From assembly GCA_022710485.1 (NCBI GenBank), contig JAKLGU010000009.1:1-64000 (forward strand): 64,000 bases of DNA, given 5' to 3'. This document shows positions 9,771 through 18,470 of this stretch, in pieces. Made by a program: the position numbers and the translations under genes. A model generated the notes under the pieces. It did no database searches. It was not told where the DNA came from and worked only from the letters and a program-made list of their open reading frames with translations. How positions within the stretch are numbered: position 1 is the stretch's first letter; every line of letters begins with the position of its first letter. This DNA comes from Gemmatimonadota bacterium (GTDB taxonomy: Bacteria > Gemmatimonadota > Gemmatimonadetes > Gemmatimonadales > GWC2-71-9).

Positions 9771-11951
9771 TCAGAGCCGCAGCGGCAATCTCCGCACCCT
9801 TTCCCCCGTCAGCGCAAACACCGCATTCGCCACCGCCGGCGCAATCGGCGGCACTCCCGCCTCCCCCACCCCGCCCGGCGGCTCGGCGCTCGGCACGATG
9901 TGCACCTCCACCACCGGTGCCTCCGGCATCCTCATCATCTCGTAGTCGAAGAAGTTGCTCTGCTGCACCCGCCCCTCCGCGAGGGTGATCTCGCCGTGCA
10001 GCGCCGCCGTCAACCCGAAGACGATGCCGCCCTGCATCTGCGCCTCGACGAGTCCCGGATTGACGACGGTGCCGCAATCGATGGCACAGGTGACCCGGTG
10101 CACCCGCACCTGCCCCGTCTCCGACACCGACACCTCCGCCACCTGGGCCACGACGCTGTCGTAGGCCCGGAGCAGCGCGACGCCCCGCGCGCGCCCGGCC
10201 GGCGGCGGAGTGCCCCACCCCGATTGCTCGGCGGCTACGTCGAGGACGGCGGCGGTCCGCGGGTCGTCCTGCAGGAGGGCCCGCCGGTACGCCACCGGGT
10301 CCTGCCCCGCCGCGTGGGCCAGCTCGTCCACGAAGCTCTCGACGGCAAAGGTGTTGTGCGAATGTCCCACCGAGCGCCAGTACCCGACCGGCACCGGCAC
10401 GACCAGCTCGCGCCAGTCGAGCAGCCGGTTCGGCACCCGGTACGGCAGAACGAGAGATCCTTCGAGGGCCACGATGTCCGCCCCATGCTCGAAGACGCCG
10501 CCCAGGTTGAGCGCCCAGGCCGGAATCCATGGCACCCAGTGGCGTGCCACCGACGGCGTGGCCACGGACTGCCGCCAGGCCAGCGGGAGCCCGTCCCCGC
10601 CGAGCGCGGCGGTGAGCGCGTGCGCGGCGACCGGACGGAAGAAGTCGTGCCGCATGTCGTCTTCCCGGGACCAGATGACCTGCACCGGCCGGTCGAGCTC
10701 CCTGGCGATGCGCGCGGCCTCCCCGACGTAGTCCACCTCCAGGCGGCGCCCGAATCCGCCGCCGAGGAAGGTGGTGTTGATGGTCACGTCGGAAGTGGAC
10801 ACGCCCGCGCCGGTGGCCGCCACGCCGCGCGCGCCGCCGCCGGCGGCATAGAAGGGGCCGGCCTGGAACTGCGTCGGGGCCCAGACCTCCACGCGCCCGT
10901 CGTGCACCCATGCGGTGCAGTTCTGCGGCTCCATCGTCGCGTGCGCAAGGTAGGGGAGGTCGTAGCGCGCCGAGACGGTCGTGGCCGCCGACTGCAGGGC
11001 GCCGTCGACGTCGCCTTCCTGGAGCGCCACGGTGCCGGGCCCGCCCGCCAGCAGGTCGTCCAGCCGCCGGGTGATTGCCGCGCTGTCGAGCGCGGGCTCG
11101 CTGCCATCGATCCAGGTGACCTGCAGCGCACGGCGGCCCTTGACGGCCTGCCAGTAGTGCTCCGCCACCACGGCCACCCGGTCCTCGAGCCGTATCACCT
11201 TCAGCACGCCGGGCACCGCCATCGCCTCCGCCTCCCCCGCCACGCTGCCCACCTGCCCCGCCGGTACGGGGCAGCGCTCCACGCTGGCGTACGCCATGCC
11301 CGGCAGCCGGACGTCGATGCCGAACGTGGTCGTGCCGCGCACCTTGGGTTCGCCGTCCAGCCGGTCGAGCCGCTTGCCGACCAGCCGGAAGTCACGGGGA
11401 TCCTTGAGGGGCGCTTCCCGCGGCACCGGCAGGGCGGCCGCCTCGCTCACCAGGTCGCCGTACTCCAGGGCGCGTCCGGTGAGGTCGTGATGCACCCTCC
11501 CGCCTTCCGTCCGGCACGACGCCGCCGTCACGCCCCAGCGGCTCGCCGCGGCCGCCACCAGCATCGCGCGCGCGGTGGCCCCGGCCTCCCGCATCGGGCG
11601 CCACCCCTGCCGGATGCTGGTGCTGATGCCGGTGACCTGCAGGTTCCAGAAGAGCGGGTTCCGGAAGGCCTTGTCGGGGTGGGCCTGCTCCACGGAGACA
11701 CGGCTCCAGTCGCAGTCGAGCTCCTCCGCGAGGGCCATCGCGAGCCCGGTCGTCGCGCCCTGGCCCATCTCCACGCGGCCGACGATCACGACGGCGGCGC
11801 CGTCGGGCAGGAGCCGGAGGAAGGCGTTGGGGGCCAGGGCGCCGTCGGGCGACAGCGCCCCGTCGCCGCAGCCCTGGAAGTACACGGCCAGGGTGAGCCC
11901 GGCGCCGGTGGCGGCGGCCGTCTTCACGAAGTCGCGGCGCGACACCGTCAC
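9771..11951 (-). CDS. Molybdopterin-binding aldehyde/xanthine dehydrogenase-type large subunit, Tat-exported
   Basis: 726 residues. The N-terminus is a twin-arginine signal ([13 protein letters not shown], residues 4-16), so the enzyme is periplasmic. The body is the molybdopterin-binding subunit of the isoquinoline 1-oxidoreductase/aldehyde dehydrogenase branch of the xanthine oxidase family, with [25 protein letters not shown] and a late [10 protein letters not shown] segment carrying the catalytic Glu. GTG start overlaps the stop of the [2Fe-2S] gene as GTGA. No FAD subunit is nearby, which fits the two-subunit type that passes electrons to a cytochrome or quinone. Substrate unknown; an aldehyde or N-heterocycle is likely. 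Confidence 0.9.
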   Translation of the reverse strand: MTVSRRDFVKTAAATGAGLTLAVYFQGCGDGALSPDGALAPNAFLRLLPDGAAVVIVGRVEMGQGATTGLAMALAEELDCDWSRVSVEQAHPDKAFRNPLFWNLQVTGISTSIRQGWRPMREAGATARAMLVAAAASRWGVTAASCRTEGGRVHHDLTGRALEYGDLVSEAAALPVPREAPLKDPRDFRLVGKRLDRLDGEPKVRGTTTFGIDVRLPGMAYASVERCPVPAGQVGSVAGEAEAMAVPGVLKVIRLEDRVAVVAEHYWQAVKGRRALQVTWIDGSEPALDSAAITRRLDDLLAGGPGTVALQEGDVDGALQSAATTVSARYDLPYLAHATMEPQNCTAWVHDGRVEVWAPTQFQAGPFYAAGGGARGVAATGAGVSTSDVTINTTFLGGGFGRRLEVDYVGEAARIARELDRPVQVIWSREDDMRHDFFRPVAAHALTAALGGDGLPLAWRQSVATPSVARHWVPWIPAWALNLGGVFEHGADIVALEGSLVLPYRVPNRLLDWRELVVPVPVGYWRSVGHSHNTFAVESFVDELAHAAGQDPVAYRRALLQDDPRTAAVLDVAAEQSGWGTPPPAGRARGVALLRAYDSVVAQVAEVSVSETGQVRVHRVTCAIDCGTVVNPGLVEAQMQGGIVFGLTAALHGEITLAEGRVQQSNFFDYEMMRMPEAPVVEVHIVPSAEPPGGVGEAGVPPIAPAVANAVFALTGERVRRLPLRL

Positions 11952-12406
11952 GGGGCGTCTCCCGCGGCGACGTGGATGGCCCGTCGGATCCGCTGGTAGG
12001 TGCCACAGCGGCAGATGTTGCCCGCCATGGCGGCGTCGATGTCGGCGTCGGTGGGGTGCGGCGTCCCGGCCAGCAGCGCGGCGGCGGACATGATCTGCCC
12101 CACCTGGCAGTAGCCGCACTGCGGCACCTGCTCGCGGACCCACGCCCGCTGCACCGGGTGGCTGCCGTCGGCGGAGAGGCCCTCGATGGTCGTGATGTGC
12201 CGGGCGCCGACGTCGCGCACGATCCACTGGCAGGAGCGGGTGGCCTGGCCGTCGAGGTGCACCGTGCAGGCGCCGCACTGCCCGACGCCGCACCCGAACT
12301 TGGTGCCGGTCAGGTTGAGGTGGTCCCGCAGGACCCAGAGCAGCGGCGTGTCGGAGTCGACGTCCACCGAAGTGGAGGCGCCGTTGACGAGGAGGGTGTA
12401 CTGCAC
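11948..12406 (-). CDS. [2Fe-2S] subunit of the molybdenum hydroxylase
   Basis: 152 residues. The N-terminal plant-ferredoxin-type cluster uses C39, C44, C47 (CGVGQCGAC) and C59. The C-terminal helical domain holds the second [2Fe-2S] cluster with CGYC (97-100) and CRCGTY (132-137). This is the standard small subunit of IorAB/aldehyde dehydrogenase-type enzymes. It has no signal peptide of its own and is presumably carried to the periplasm with the Tat-tagged large subunit, which it precedes with a four-base overlap. Confidence 0.94.
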   Translation of the reverse strand: MQYTLLVNGASTSVDVDSDTPLLWVLRDHLNLTGTKFGCGVGQCGACTVHLDGQATRSCQWIVRDVGARHITTIEGLSADGSHPVQRAWVREQVPQCGYCQVGQIMSAAALLAGTPHPTDADIDAAMAGNICRCGTYQRIRRAIHVAAGDAP

Positions 12407-12422
12407 AGGGCCGGCCCGGTGA

Positions 12423-12447
12423 GGAGTGCCTGAACTAACGGCACTCC
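12423..12447 (-). terminator. Hairpin after the M6 protease/lipoprotein pair
   Basis: Perfect 8-bp stem GGAGTGCC / GGCACTCC with a 9-base loop, 26 bases past the lipoprotein stop on the minus strand and just before the [2Fe-2S] gene start. There is no clear T-tract, so it may only pause or protect the RNA end. Confidence 0.5.
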
Positions 12448-12472
12448 CCCGGGCGGCGTCAAGCGGAAGGGG

Positions 12473-12874
12473 CTACTTCTGCACCGTCAGGCTGTAGGCA
12501 CCTGCGGGGCGCTGCGCGTAGGTGACGCGCGCGGCCACCTGCAGGACCTGCGTGGCGATGGACGACGCCTTGCTGACGTCCGCCACGTACAGCGTGAGCA
12601 GGTTGCTGCCCGAGCTGATGTTGCCGGTCACGATGGCGCGGATGACGTTCGGGCCGGGCACGCTCTGGTACAGCGTGAGCCCCGCCGGCACCACCACGGA
12701 ATCCACGACGCCGGTCACCTGGAACATCACGGCGCCGTCGTCGGTGTTGGGGCTGGTGACGACCACCCGCAGGGGCCCGGCCACCGGGCCGGACGGACCG
12801 TCGTCGCCGCCGCATGCGGCGACACCCACCAGCAAGGCGACGAGGGCGGTGCCCCGCATCAGGATCGAGTTCAT
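12473..12874 (-). CDS. Small predicted lipoprotein, unknown function
   Basis: 133 residues. The signal sequence has a lipobox-like GVAAC, with the lipidation Cys near residue 22, followed by a Gly/Asp/Pro-rich linker and a predicted all-beta domain of about 100 residues (pattern LRVVVTSPN..GAVMFQVTG..DSVVVPAG). The ATG overlaps the stop of the M6 protease as ATGA, so the two are translationally coupled and may work together at the cell surface or in the periplasm. I do not recognise the domain. Similar beta-sandwich lipoproteins with a VTSPNTDDGA start occur in Gemmatimonadota, but that is from memory only. Confidence 0.75.
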   Translation of the reverse strand: MNSILMRGTALVALLVGVAACGGDDGPSGPVAGPLRVVVTSPNTDDGAVMFQVTGVVDSVVVPAGLTLYQSVPGPNVIRAIVTGNISSGSNLLTLYVADVSKASSIATQVLQVAARVTYAQRPAGAYSLTVQK

Positions 12875-14880
12875 GGGGTCACTCCCTTCGGCGCGTCGCC
12901 GGTGTTGGGGCCTGCCGCGGCCATGAGCCGGGCCATCACCTCGGGCGGAACGCCCTGGCCGGAGAGGGTCACCCAGGCGAGGAAGTCGCCGAGGTCGTAG
13001 GTGCCGTTGTCGTTGCCGTCGGCGTCGAGGAGTGCGCGCTGGGCCGCGGAGAGCGCGGCCCCGCCGAGGAGGTCGGTGGCGGCCGCCTGGGTCGTGAAGG
13101 CCGCCACGAACGAGAACTGCGCCGTGAGCGTCCAGTTGCGGTCCATCGTGATGACCAGCACCGAGTCGGTGGTGGTCGTGTCCCCGCCCCACCCGGTGAA
13201 GCGGTGGTTGGGCGTCGGGATCGGTGCCAGGGTCACGACCGTGCCGGGCGTCACGCCGACGCCGTCTGCGGTGTTGCCGGGCACCGAGGACTGGATGTTG
13301 CCGGTGCCGGTGCCGAACTTGGTGATCTGCAGCAGGTTCTCGACCCGGTAGCGGAAGAGCACGGTGTTGCCGACGATGCGGATCGAGTCGATCCGTCCCG
13401 CCACCACCTTGCCTGCGTTGGTCCGAAGGCCGGGCACGGTGCTGCCGTCGATCGACGTCTTGTTGGTGGAGCCGGGGAATGCGTCGCCCAGGTCGCCGCG
13501 GTTGCAGTTCGGGGCGCACTGGCGGAGCTGGTTCAAGCCGTCGGCCTGTTCCAGCGCCACGCCCTGCACGGCCCCGGTATTGATCGTGTTGTCGAACGAG
13601 CCGGTGTTGATGCGGCTCTGGTCGATGTGCCAGACGTACAGCCCGGGCGACTTGACGCGGGAATACGCGGGGTTCATCTGCGCAGAGTCGCTCTCGACCG
13701 CGGCGCGGTTCTCGAAAATGAAATACTCCCCGTTGGTCTGGGTCGGCAGCACCCACACGGTGTCCGATGTGGCCACCGGATTCATGGTGAGGGTCCCGGT
13801 GACGTCGAGCGTGTCCACCTTGACCCAGCCGAGCTCGAGCATGGACCACCCCTCCATCCGGGAGGGACTGTAGGAGCGGGCGTAGTTGCCCGAGCCCATC
13901 AGGCCGAATTCGCCGATGCCCTGGGTGATCTGCTGGGTGTCGTAGAGGTCGGGGAGACCGAAGGCGTGGCCGGTCTCGTGGGCGACGGTGCCGATCGGCA
14001 TGATCTGGCCCGGCGTGCAGGCGCCGTTGCCGCCCTGCCCGCTCTGGATCGTGTAGTCCGAGATCACGATCTTGCCGCCGCCGGCGCGGTTGGTCTTGGT
14101 CACGTACGGCGATCCGCCGTTCAGGCCCTCGAGGTACCACCGGTGGGCCCAGATGTGGTTCGTGCCGCAGGCGCCGTCGATCTCGGGCTGCAGGAAGGTG
14201 ACGAAGTCCACGCGGCCGTCGTCGTCGCCGGAGTTCGGGAGGCCGTCGGGCCCGTCGTTGTCGTACTGCGCCCAGACCGTGAGCGAGTCGGCGCCGGTGG
14301 AAACCTTCGCCACGGCCTTGAGGAGCATTTCGGCGAAACGAACGGAGACGCCGTTGCTGTTCGGGTGCAAACACGCCCCGGACGCCCCGATGCCGTTGCA
14401 GCCGTCCTCGTAGTAAGCAGCCGCGGAGTCGGCCTTCACCCAGGGGAAGACCGTGCCGTCCATCGTGATGTTGTTATTGGAGAGCTGCTCGTAGTAGGTC
14501 TTGACGCTGTAGGGACGGCCAACCGGCGCGGGCGAGAAGAAGAGGTCCTGGTAGTCCGCCACGGGAAAGAGGGTGGGGACCGAGTCGTTGAAGTAGATCG
14601 GGACCACCGGGATCTTGAAGTTGCCGGTGACGACCGTCGCGGATGCGCCCGGGCCTGAGACGTTCAGCCGGGCAAACTGTCCGGAGGCCAGCATCGCCTG
14701 ACGCTGGGCCCGAATGGCGTTGGTCCGCTGGCGCCAGGCGCCGTTGGGCCGGAAGTCGAGACCGCGTACTTCAAACTGTCCCGGGCGCGGCCGGGCCACC
14801 TGCGCCTCGGTCGGCTGGGCGACAGCCAAGACGAGTGCCGCCGTCCCGAGCAGGGACGGAATTGCCGATTTGAACTGCAA
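12871..14880 (-). CDS. Secreted M6-type metalloprotease with C-terminal repeat and dockerin-like loop
   Basis: 669 residues. Signal peptide 1-26 (cleavage after TEA). The catalytic domain carries the zinc motif HETGHAFGLPD (301-311: two His and an Asp as third ligand), typical of immune-inhibitor-A/M6 proteases. After it come beta-rich regions, including an InlB B-repeat-like stretch (NHRFTGWGGD, about 553-590). Near the end is an EF-hand or dockerin-like calcium loop, DADGNDNGTYDLGDF. Exported and probably calcium-stabilised. Translationally coupled to the lipoprotein behind it and divergent from the ceramide operon. Confidence 0.88.
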   Translation of the reverse strand: MQFKSAIPSLLGTAALVLAVAQPTEAQVARPRPGQFEVRGLDFRPNGAWRQRTNAIRAQRQAMLASGQFARLNVSGPGASATVVTGNFKIPVVPIYFNDSVPTLFPVADYQDLFFSPAPVGRPYSVKTYYEQLSNNNITMDGTVFPWVKADSAAAYYEDGCNGIGASGACLHPNSNGVSVRFAEMLLKAVAKVSTGADSLTVWAQYDNDGPDGLPNSGDDDGRVDFVTFLQPEIDGACGTNHIWAHRWYLEGLNGGSPYVTKTNRAGGGKIVISDYTIQSGQGGNGACTPGQIMPIGTVAHETGHAFGLPDLYDTQQITQGIGEFGLMGSGNYARSYSPSRMEGWSMLELGWVKVDTLDVTGTLTMNPVATSDTVWVLPTQTNGEYFIFENRAAVESDSAQMNPAYSRVKSPGLYVWHIDQSRINTGSFDNTINTGAVQGVALEQADGLNQLRQCAPNCNRGDLGDAFPGSTNKTSIDGSTVPGLRTNAGKVVAGRIDSIRIVGNTVLFRYRVENLLQITKFGTGTGNIQSSVPGNTADGVGVTPGTVVTLAPIPTPNHRFTGWGGDTTTTDSVLVITMDRNWTLTAQFSFVAAFTTQAAATDLLGGAALSAAQRALLDADGNDNGTYDLGDFLAWVTLSGQGVPPEVMARLMAAAGPNTGDAPKGVTP

Positions 14881-15075
14881 TGGAGACGCTCCCGACTGAG
14901 GACGATTAGGGGTCGACGAAGATAGCCCGGCCGGCCCCCAAACTCAATCAGGAGGGCCAACCGTGTCCGCGAGGCGGGAGACGGATCCGGACGCCCCCAG
15001 GCGCACACGGGAGCCGCCCCCCGAACCGGACCTCCCGGGGGAGGATTGCCGGATGCTCGGCTTGTGCCGAGGCGC

Positions 15076-15108
15076 CCGATTTTGTACTTTAAATCGTTCT
15101 GTTACATA
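15076..15108 (+). promoter_or_regulatory. AT-rich promoter-like patch before the ceramide operon
   Basis: An AT-rich island in very GC-rich surroundings, containing TTTTGTACTTTAAAT and TTACATAG, 45 to 80 bases before the spt start. It is the only plausible promoter zone of the four-gene operon. Exact -35/-10 boxes cannot be fixed: TTGTAC and TACATA are 15 bases apart. Confidence 0.4.
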
Positions 15109-15154
15109 GCGATGGGGGACGACCCTCCGGACCATTCAGCCTGCCCGAGGCAAC

Positions 15155-16363
15155 GTGGCCACTCAGACCACCCCGCACGTCACGCTGTTCGACAAGTGCC
15201 GTGACTACACCAAGGTCAACGAAATCAGGGCCGCCGGGCTCTATCCGTACTTCAAGCCCATCTCGGAGTCGGAAGACACCGTGGTGGTCATCGAAGGCAA
15301 GAAGCGGATCATGCTGGGGTCGAACAACTACCTCGGCCTGACCCACCACCCGAAGGTCCTCGAGGCCGCCTCCCGCGCCCTGCACCGGTACGGCTCGGGC
15401 TGCACCGGCAGCCGGTTCCTCAACGGCACCCTCGACCTCCACCAGCAGCTCGAAGCCGCGCTTGCCGAGTTCGTCGGCAAGGAAGACTGCCTCGTCTTCT
15501 CCACAGGCTACAACGCCAACCTCGGCCTCATCTCCGCCCTCGTCGGCAAGGACGATGTGGTCTACCTGGACAAGCTCGACCACGCCTCCATCGTGGACGG
15601 CGCCAAGATGTCGTACGGCACCACCACGCGATTCAACCACGGCAACCTGGCCCAGCTCGACCGGAAGATGGCGCCCGACGCCGCCGCCGGCCGCGGGATG
15701 ATGATCATCGTGGACGGCGTGTACTCCATGGAAGGGGACATCGCCGACGTGCCCGGCCTCTCCGCGGTGGCCCGCAAGCACGGGGCGGCCCTCGCCATCG
15801 ACGACGCCCACTCCCTCGGCGTCCTCGGTCCGAAGGGCGACGGCACCGCCGCCCACTTCGGCATGACCGACGAGGTGGACATCATCGCCGGCACCTTCTC
15901 GAAGTCGCTGGCCTCCATCGGCGGGTTCGTGGCCGCGCGCAGCAACGTCGTGGACTACCTGCGGCACCACTGCCGCCCGCTCATCTTCACCGCCTCGCTC
16001 CCCCCGGCCAACACCGCCGGCGTGCTGGCCGCGCTCGAGGTCATGCAGCAGGAGCCGGAACGCCGCGAGTCGCTCTGGGCCAACGCACGCCGCCTCCAGG
16101 ACGGGTTCCGCCAGCTCGGCTTCGACATCGGCCCGACCGAAACCCCGATCGTGCCGGTGCTGATCGGCCCGCTCGACACCACCTTCATCATGTGGCGCAA
16201 GCTGTTCGACGCCGGCGTGTTCACCAACCCGGTGGCGCCCCCGGCCGTCCCGCCGGCGCAGTGCCGGATCCGGACCAGCGTCATGGCCACCCACTCCTTC
16301 GACCAGATCGATTTTTCGCTCGAGGCGTTTGCGAAGATCGGTCGCGAACTCGGCGTCATCTGA
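15155..16363 (+). CDS. spt: Serine palmitoyltransferase (first step of sphingolipid synthesis)
   Basis: 402-residue PLP-dependent alpha-oxoamine synthase, joining L-serine and an acyl thioester to give 3-ketosphinganine. Visible motifs: LGSNNYLGLTHHP, YGSGCTGSRFLNGT, the DDAHSLG cofactor Asp/His region and the Schiff-base Lys250 in GTFSKSLASIGGF. The GTFSKS form is that of serine palmitoyltransferases. Glycine C-acetyltransferase (Kbl), AonS/BioF and HemA usually carry different residues there. The call also rests on the next two genes, which are the two other known enzymes of bacterial ceramide synthesis. Kbl would be the main alternative, but there is no threonine dehydrogenase nearby. Confidence 0.85.
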   Translation: MATQTTPHVTLFDKCRDYTKVNEIRAAGLYPYFKPISESEDTVVVIEGKKRIMLGSNNYLGLTHHPKVLEAASRALHRYGSGCTGSRFLNGTLDLHQQLEAALAEFVGKEDCLVFSTGYNANLGLISALVGKDDVVYLDKLDHASIVDGAKMSYGTTTRFNHGNLAQLDRKMAPDAAAGRGMMIIVDGVYSMEGDIADVPGLSAVARKHGAALAIDDAHSLGVLGPKGDGTAAHFGMTDEVDIIAGTFSKSLASIGGFVAARSNVVDYLRHHCRPLIFTASLPPANTAGVLAALEVMQQEPERRESLWANARRLQDGFRQLGFDIGPTETPIVPVLIGPLDTTFIMWRKLFDAGVFTNPVAPPAVPPAQCRIRTSVMATHSFDQIDFSLEAFAKIGRELGVI

Positions 16364-17505
16364 ACGGTTCCCTCCAGGTCGCGCCGGTCCAGACCGGTGC
16401 CGACCTCGACGCCTTCGTCGCCCTGCCATACCGGCTCCACGCGGCGGACCCCAACTGGGTTCCGCCGCTGCGCCGTGACGTGCGCCTGCTGCTCGACCGC
16501 GCCAAGAACCCCTTCTTCGAGCACGGCGCGGCGGAGTACTTCCTGGCCACCCGGGCCGGGGCCGTCGTGGGGCGCATCGCCGCCGTGTCCAACACCCTCC
16601 ACAACGAGATCCACGCCGACAAGGTCGGCTTCTTCGGCTTCTTCGAGTGCGAGAACGACCAGGCCGTCGCCGACGCGCTCTTCGACGCCGCGGCCGCCTG
16701 GCTCCGGGCCCGCGGCTTCGACACGATGCGGGGCCCCGCCTCGTTCTCCGTCAACGACGAGTGCGGGCTCCTGGTGGACGGGTACGACACCCCGCCCACC
16801 ATCATGATGCCGCACAACCCGCCGTACTACGTCCAACTGGTGGAGCACGCCGGGTTCCGGAAGGCCAAGGATCTGTTCGTCTACCAGGGCGGCGACCTGA
16901 CCATGCGCGCGTACAAGCCGGTGCACGAACGGCTCACCCGGGCGGTGGAGATCATGAAGTCCCGGATGGGCGTGACCCTCCGGCCGATTAACATGAAGCG
17001 GTTCCACGAGGAGATCGAGCTGGTCAAGTCGCTCTACAACCGCTCGTGGGAGAAGAACTGGGGCTTCGTCCCCATGACCGACCACGAGATCGACCACCTG
17101 GCCGAGCAGTTCAAGCCGGTGATCATGCCCGACCTCATCACCTTCGCGGAAAAGGACGGCGTGCCGGTCGGGTTCTCGCTCGCCATCCCCGACTTCAACG
17201 TCGTCTTCCGCGCCAACCGGCAGGGCCGGCTCACTCCCTGGCTCATCGTCCGGCTCCTCTGGGCCCTGAAGCGGGAGACCATCCGCCGCGCCCGCATCCC
17301 TCTTCTCGGCGTGGTGCCGGAGTTCCGCGGCCGGGGCCTCGACTCGGTCCTCTATCACGCGGTCTGGACCAAGGCGGCGGAGCACGGCATCTACTGGGGT
17401 GAAGGCGGCTGGATCCTCGAGGACAACCCCGCCATGAACCTCGGCCTCTCCAAGATGGGCTTCGTCGTGTACAAGACGCTCCGGATGTACGACCGGCCGT
17501 TGTGA
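16360..17505 (+). CDS. GNAT-fold acyltransferase, probable bacterial ceramide synthase
   Basis: About 381 residues. The protein has two GNAT-like halves. The N-terminal part contains FVALPYRLHAADPNWVPP and FFECENDQAVADALFDAA. The C-terminal part contains the acyl-CoA loop region LLGVVPEFRGRGLDSVL. This matches the large GNAT-like proteins shown in Caulobacter to N-acylate the sphingoid base (bCerS). It sits between serine palmitoyltransferase and ceramide reductase. The start is unusual: no ATG, GTG or TTG fits near the upstream stop, and the best candidate is a CTG at 16360 overlapping that stop as CTGA. An in-frame ATG at 16192 would lie deep inside spt and give a low-quality extension. Confidence 0.75.
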   Translation: MNGSLQVAPVQTGADLDAFVALPYRLHAADPNWVPPLRRDVRLLLDRAKNPFFEHGAAEYFLATRAGAVVGRIAAVSNTLHNEIHADKVGFFGFFECENDQAVADALFDAAAAWLRARGFDTMRGPASFSVNDECGLLVDGYDTPPTIMMPHNPPYYVQLVEHAGFRKAKDLFVYQGGDLTMRAYKPVHERLTRAVEIMKSRMGVTLRPINMKRFHEEIELVKSLYNRSWEKNWGFVPMTDHEIDHLAEQFKPVIMPDLITFAEKDGVPVGFSLAIPDFNVVFRANRQGRLTPWLIVRLLWALKRETIRRARIPLLGVVPEFRGRGLDSVLYHAVWTKAAEHGIYWGEGGWILEDNPAMNLGLSKMGFVVYKTLRMYDRPL

Positions 17506-18470
17506 GGGCCCTCGTCACCGGCGGCACCGGCTTCGTCGGCAGCCACCTCATCGATGCATTGCTGAAGCGCGGGGACGCGGTCACCGCGCTGGTCCGCACC
17601 CCGGGCAAGGCCGCCGGCCTCTCCGCCCGCGGCGTCCGGCTGGTCCGCGGCGACCTCGACGCCCTGGCCGCGCTCCGCGAGGCCGCCGAAGGCGCCGAGG
17701 TCGTCTACCACGTGGCGGGCCGGGTCTCCGCCCGGGACGACGCGGAGTTCCTCCAGGCCAATCGCGAAGGCACCGCCAACCTGCTCTCCGCGGCACACGA
17801 AACCGGCACGCCACGCTTCGTGCTGGTGTCGAGCCTGGCGGCCGCGGGACCGGCGGCCCGCGGCGCGCCGCTCTCGGGAGGTGAGCCGCCCCGGCCGGTC
17901 ACCGCCTACGGCCGGAGCAAGCTGGCCGGTGAAGAGGTGGTGCGCGCCGGACCCCTCCCGTGGGTCATCCTCCGCCCGCCGATGGTGTACGGCCCGCGCG
18001 ACACCGAGGTCCTGCGGCTCTTCAGGCTGGCGCGCTGGGGCGTGGCTCCGGTCTTCGGGAAGGGCGACCAGGAACTCTCCGCCATCTTCGGCCCCGACCT
18101 GGCCACGGCGCTCGTCGCCGCGGGCACCAGTCCGAACGCGATCGGCAAGACCTACCTCCCCTGCCATCCCGAGGTCTTCACCTCCGGCGCGCTGGCCCGG
18201 CAGATCGGCACGGCCGTCGGCCGCAACGTGCTGGTGCTGTCGGTCCCTGAGGTGATTGGCCGCGGACTGCTGGCCGCCATCGGCGGCGCGGCCAAGCTGA
18301 CCGGCACCGCCAGTGTGCTCTCCTCCGAAAAGGCCGATGAGTTCTTCGAGCCGGCGTGGACCGGCGACCCCTCCTCCCTGATGGCCGACACCGGGTGGCG
18401 CCCCGCCACCGACCTCGCGAAGGGTCTTGCCGCAACCTCGGCGTGGTACCGCGCCGAGAAATGGATCTGA
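17502..18470 (+). CDS. NAD(P)-dependent SDR/epimerase, probable ceramide reductase
   Basis: 322 residues, extended short-chain dehydrogenase. It has the Rossmann motif TGGTGFVGSHL near the N-terminus and catalytic YGRSK (Tyr-x-x-x-Lys) near residue 137. GTG start overlaps the upstream stop as GTGA. In Caulobacter an epimerase-like protein (CerR) reduces the 3-keto group of the sphingolipid backbone, and its gene lies with spt and bCerS. The same grouping here is the main reason for this call. By sequence alone it could be any sugar or steroid-type epimerase. Confidence 0.75.
   Translation: MRALVTGGTGFVGSHLIDALLKRGDAVTALVRTPGKAAGLSARGVRLVRGDLDALAALREAAEGAEVVYHVAGRVSARDDAEFLQANREGTANLLSAAHETGTPRFVLVSSLAAAGPAARGAPLSGGEPPRPVTAYGRSKLAGEEVVRAGPLPWVILRPPMVYGPRDTEVLRLFRLARWGVAPVFGKGDQELSAIFGPDLATALVAAGTSPNAIGKTYLPCHPEVFTSGALARQIGTAVGRNVLVLSVPEVIGRGLLAAIGGAAKLTGTASVLSSEKADEFFEPAWTGDPSSLMADTGWRPATDLAKGLAATSAWYRAEKWI

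Noticed and set aside
12875..14374. Minus-strand frame extending the small lipoprotein far upstream
   Set aside because: The extension lies inside the M6 protease in another frame and is low-complexity; the ATG at 12874 with lipobox is the clear start.
14881..15154. tRNA or structured RNA in the divergent region
   Set aside because: Only short GC palindromes (for example CCTCCCGGGGGAGG); no cloverleaf or known RNA motif.
16192..16359. ATG at 16192 as start of the ceramide synthase
   Set aside because: It would overlap spt by 172 bases and adds an Arg/Pro-rich shadow-like tail.
15155..16363. Calling the PLP enzyme glycine C-acetyltransferase (Kbl)
   Set aside because: The Lys motif GTFSKS and the following bCerS- and CerR-like genes favour serine palmitoyltransferase; no threonine dehydrogenase is adjacent.
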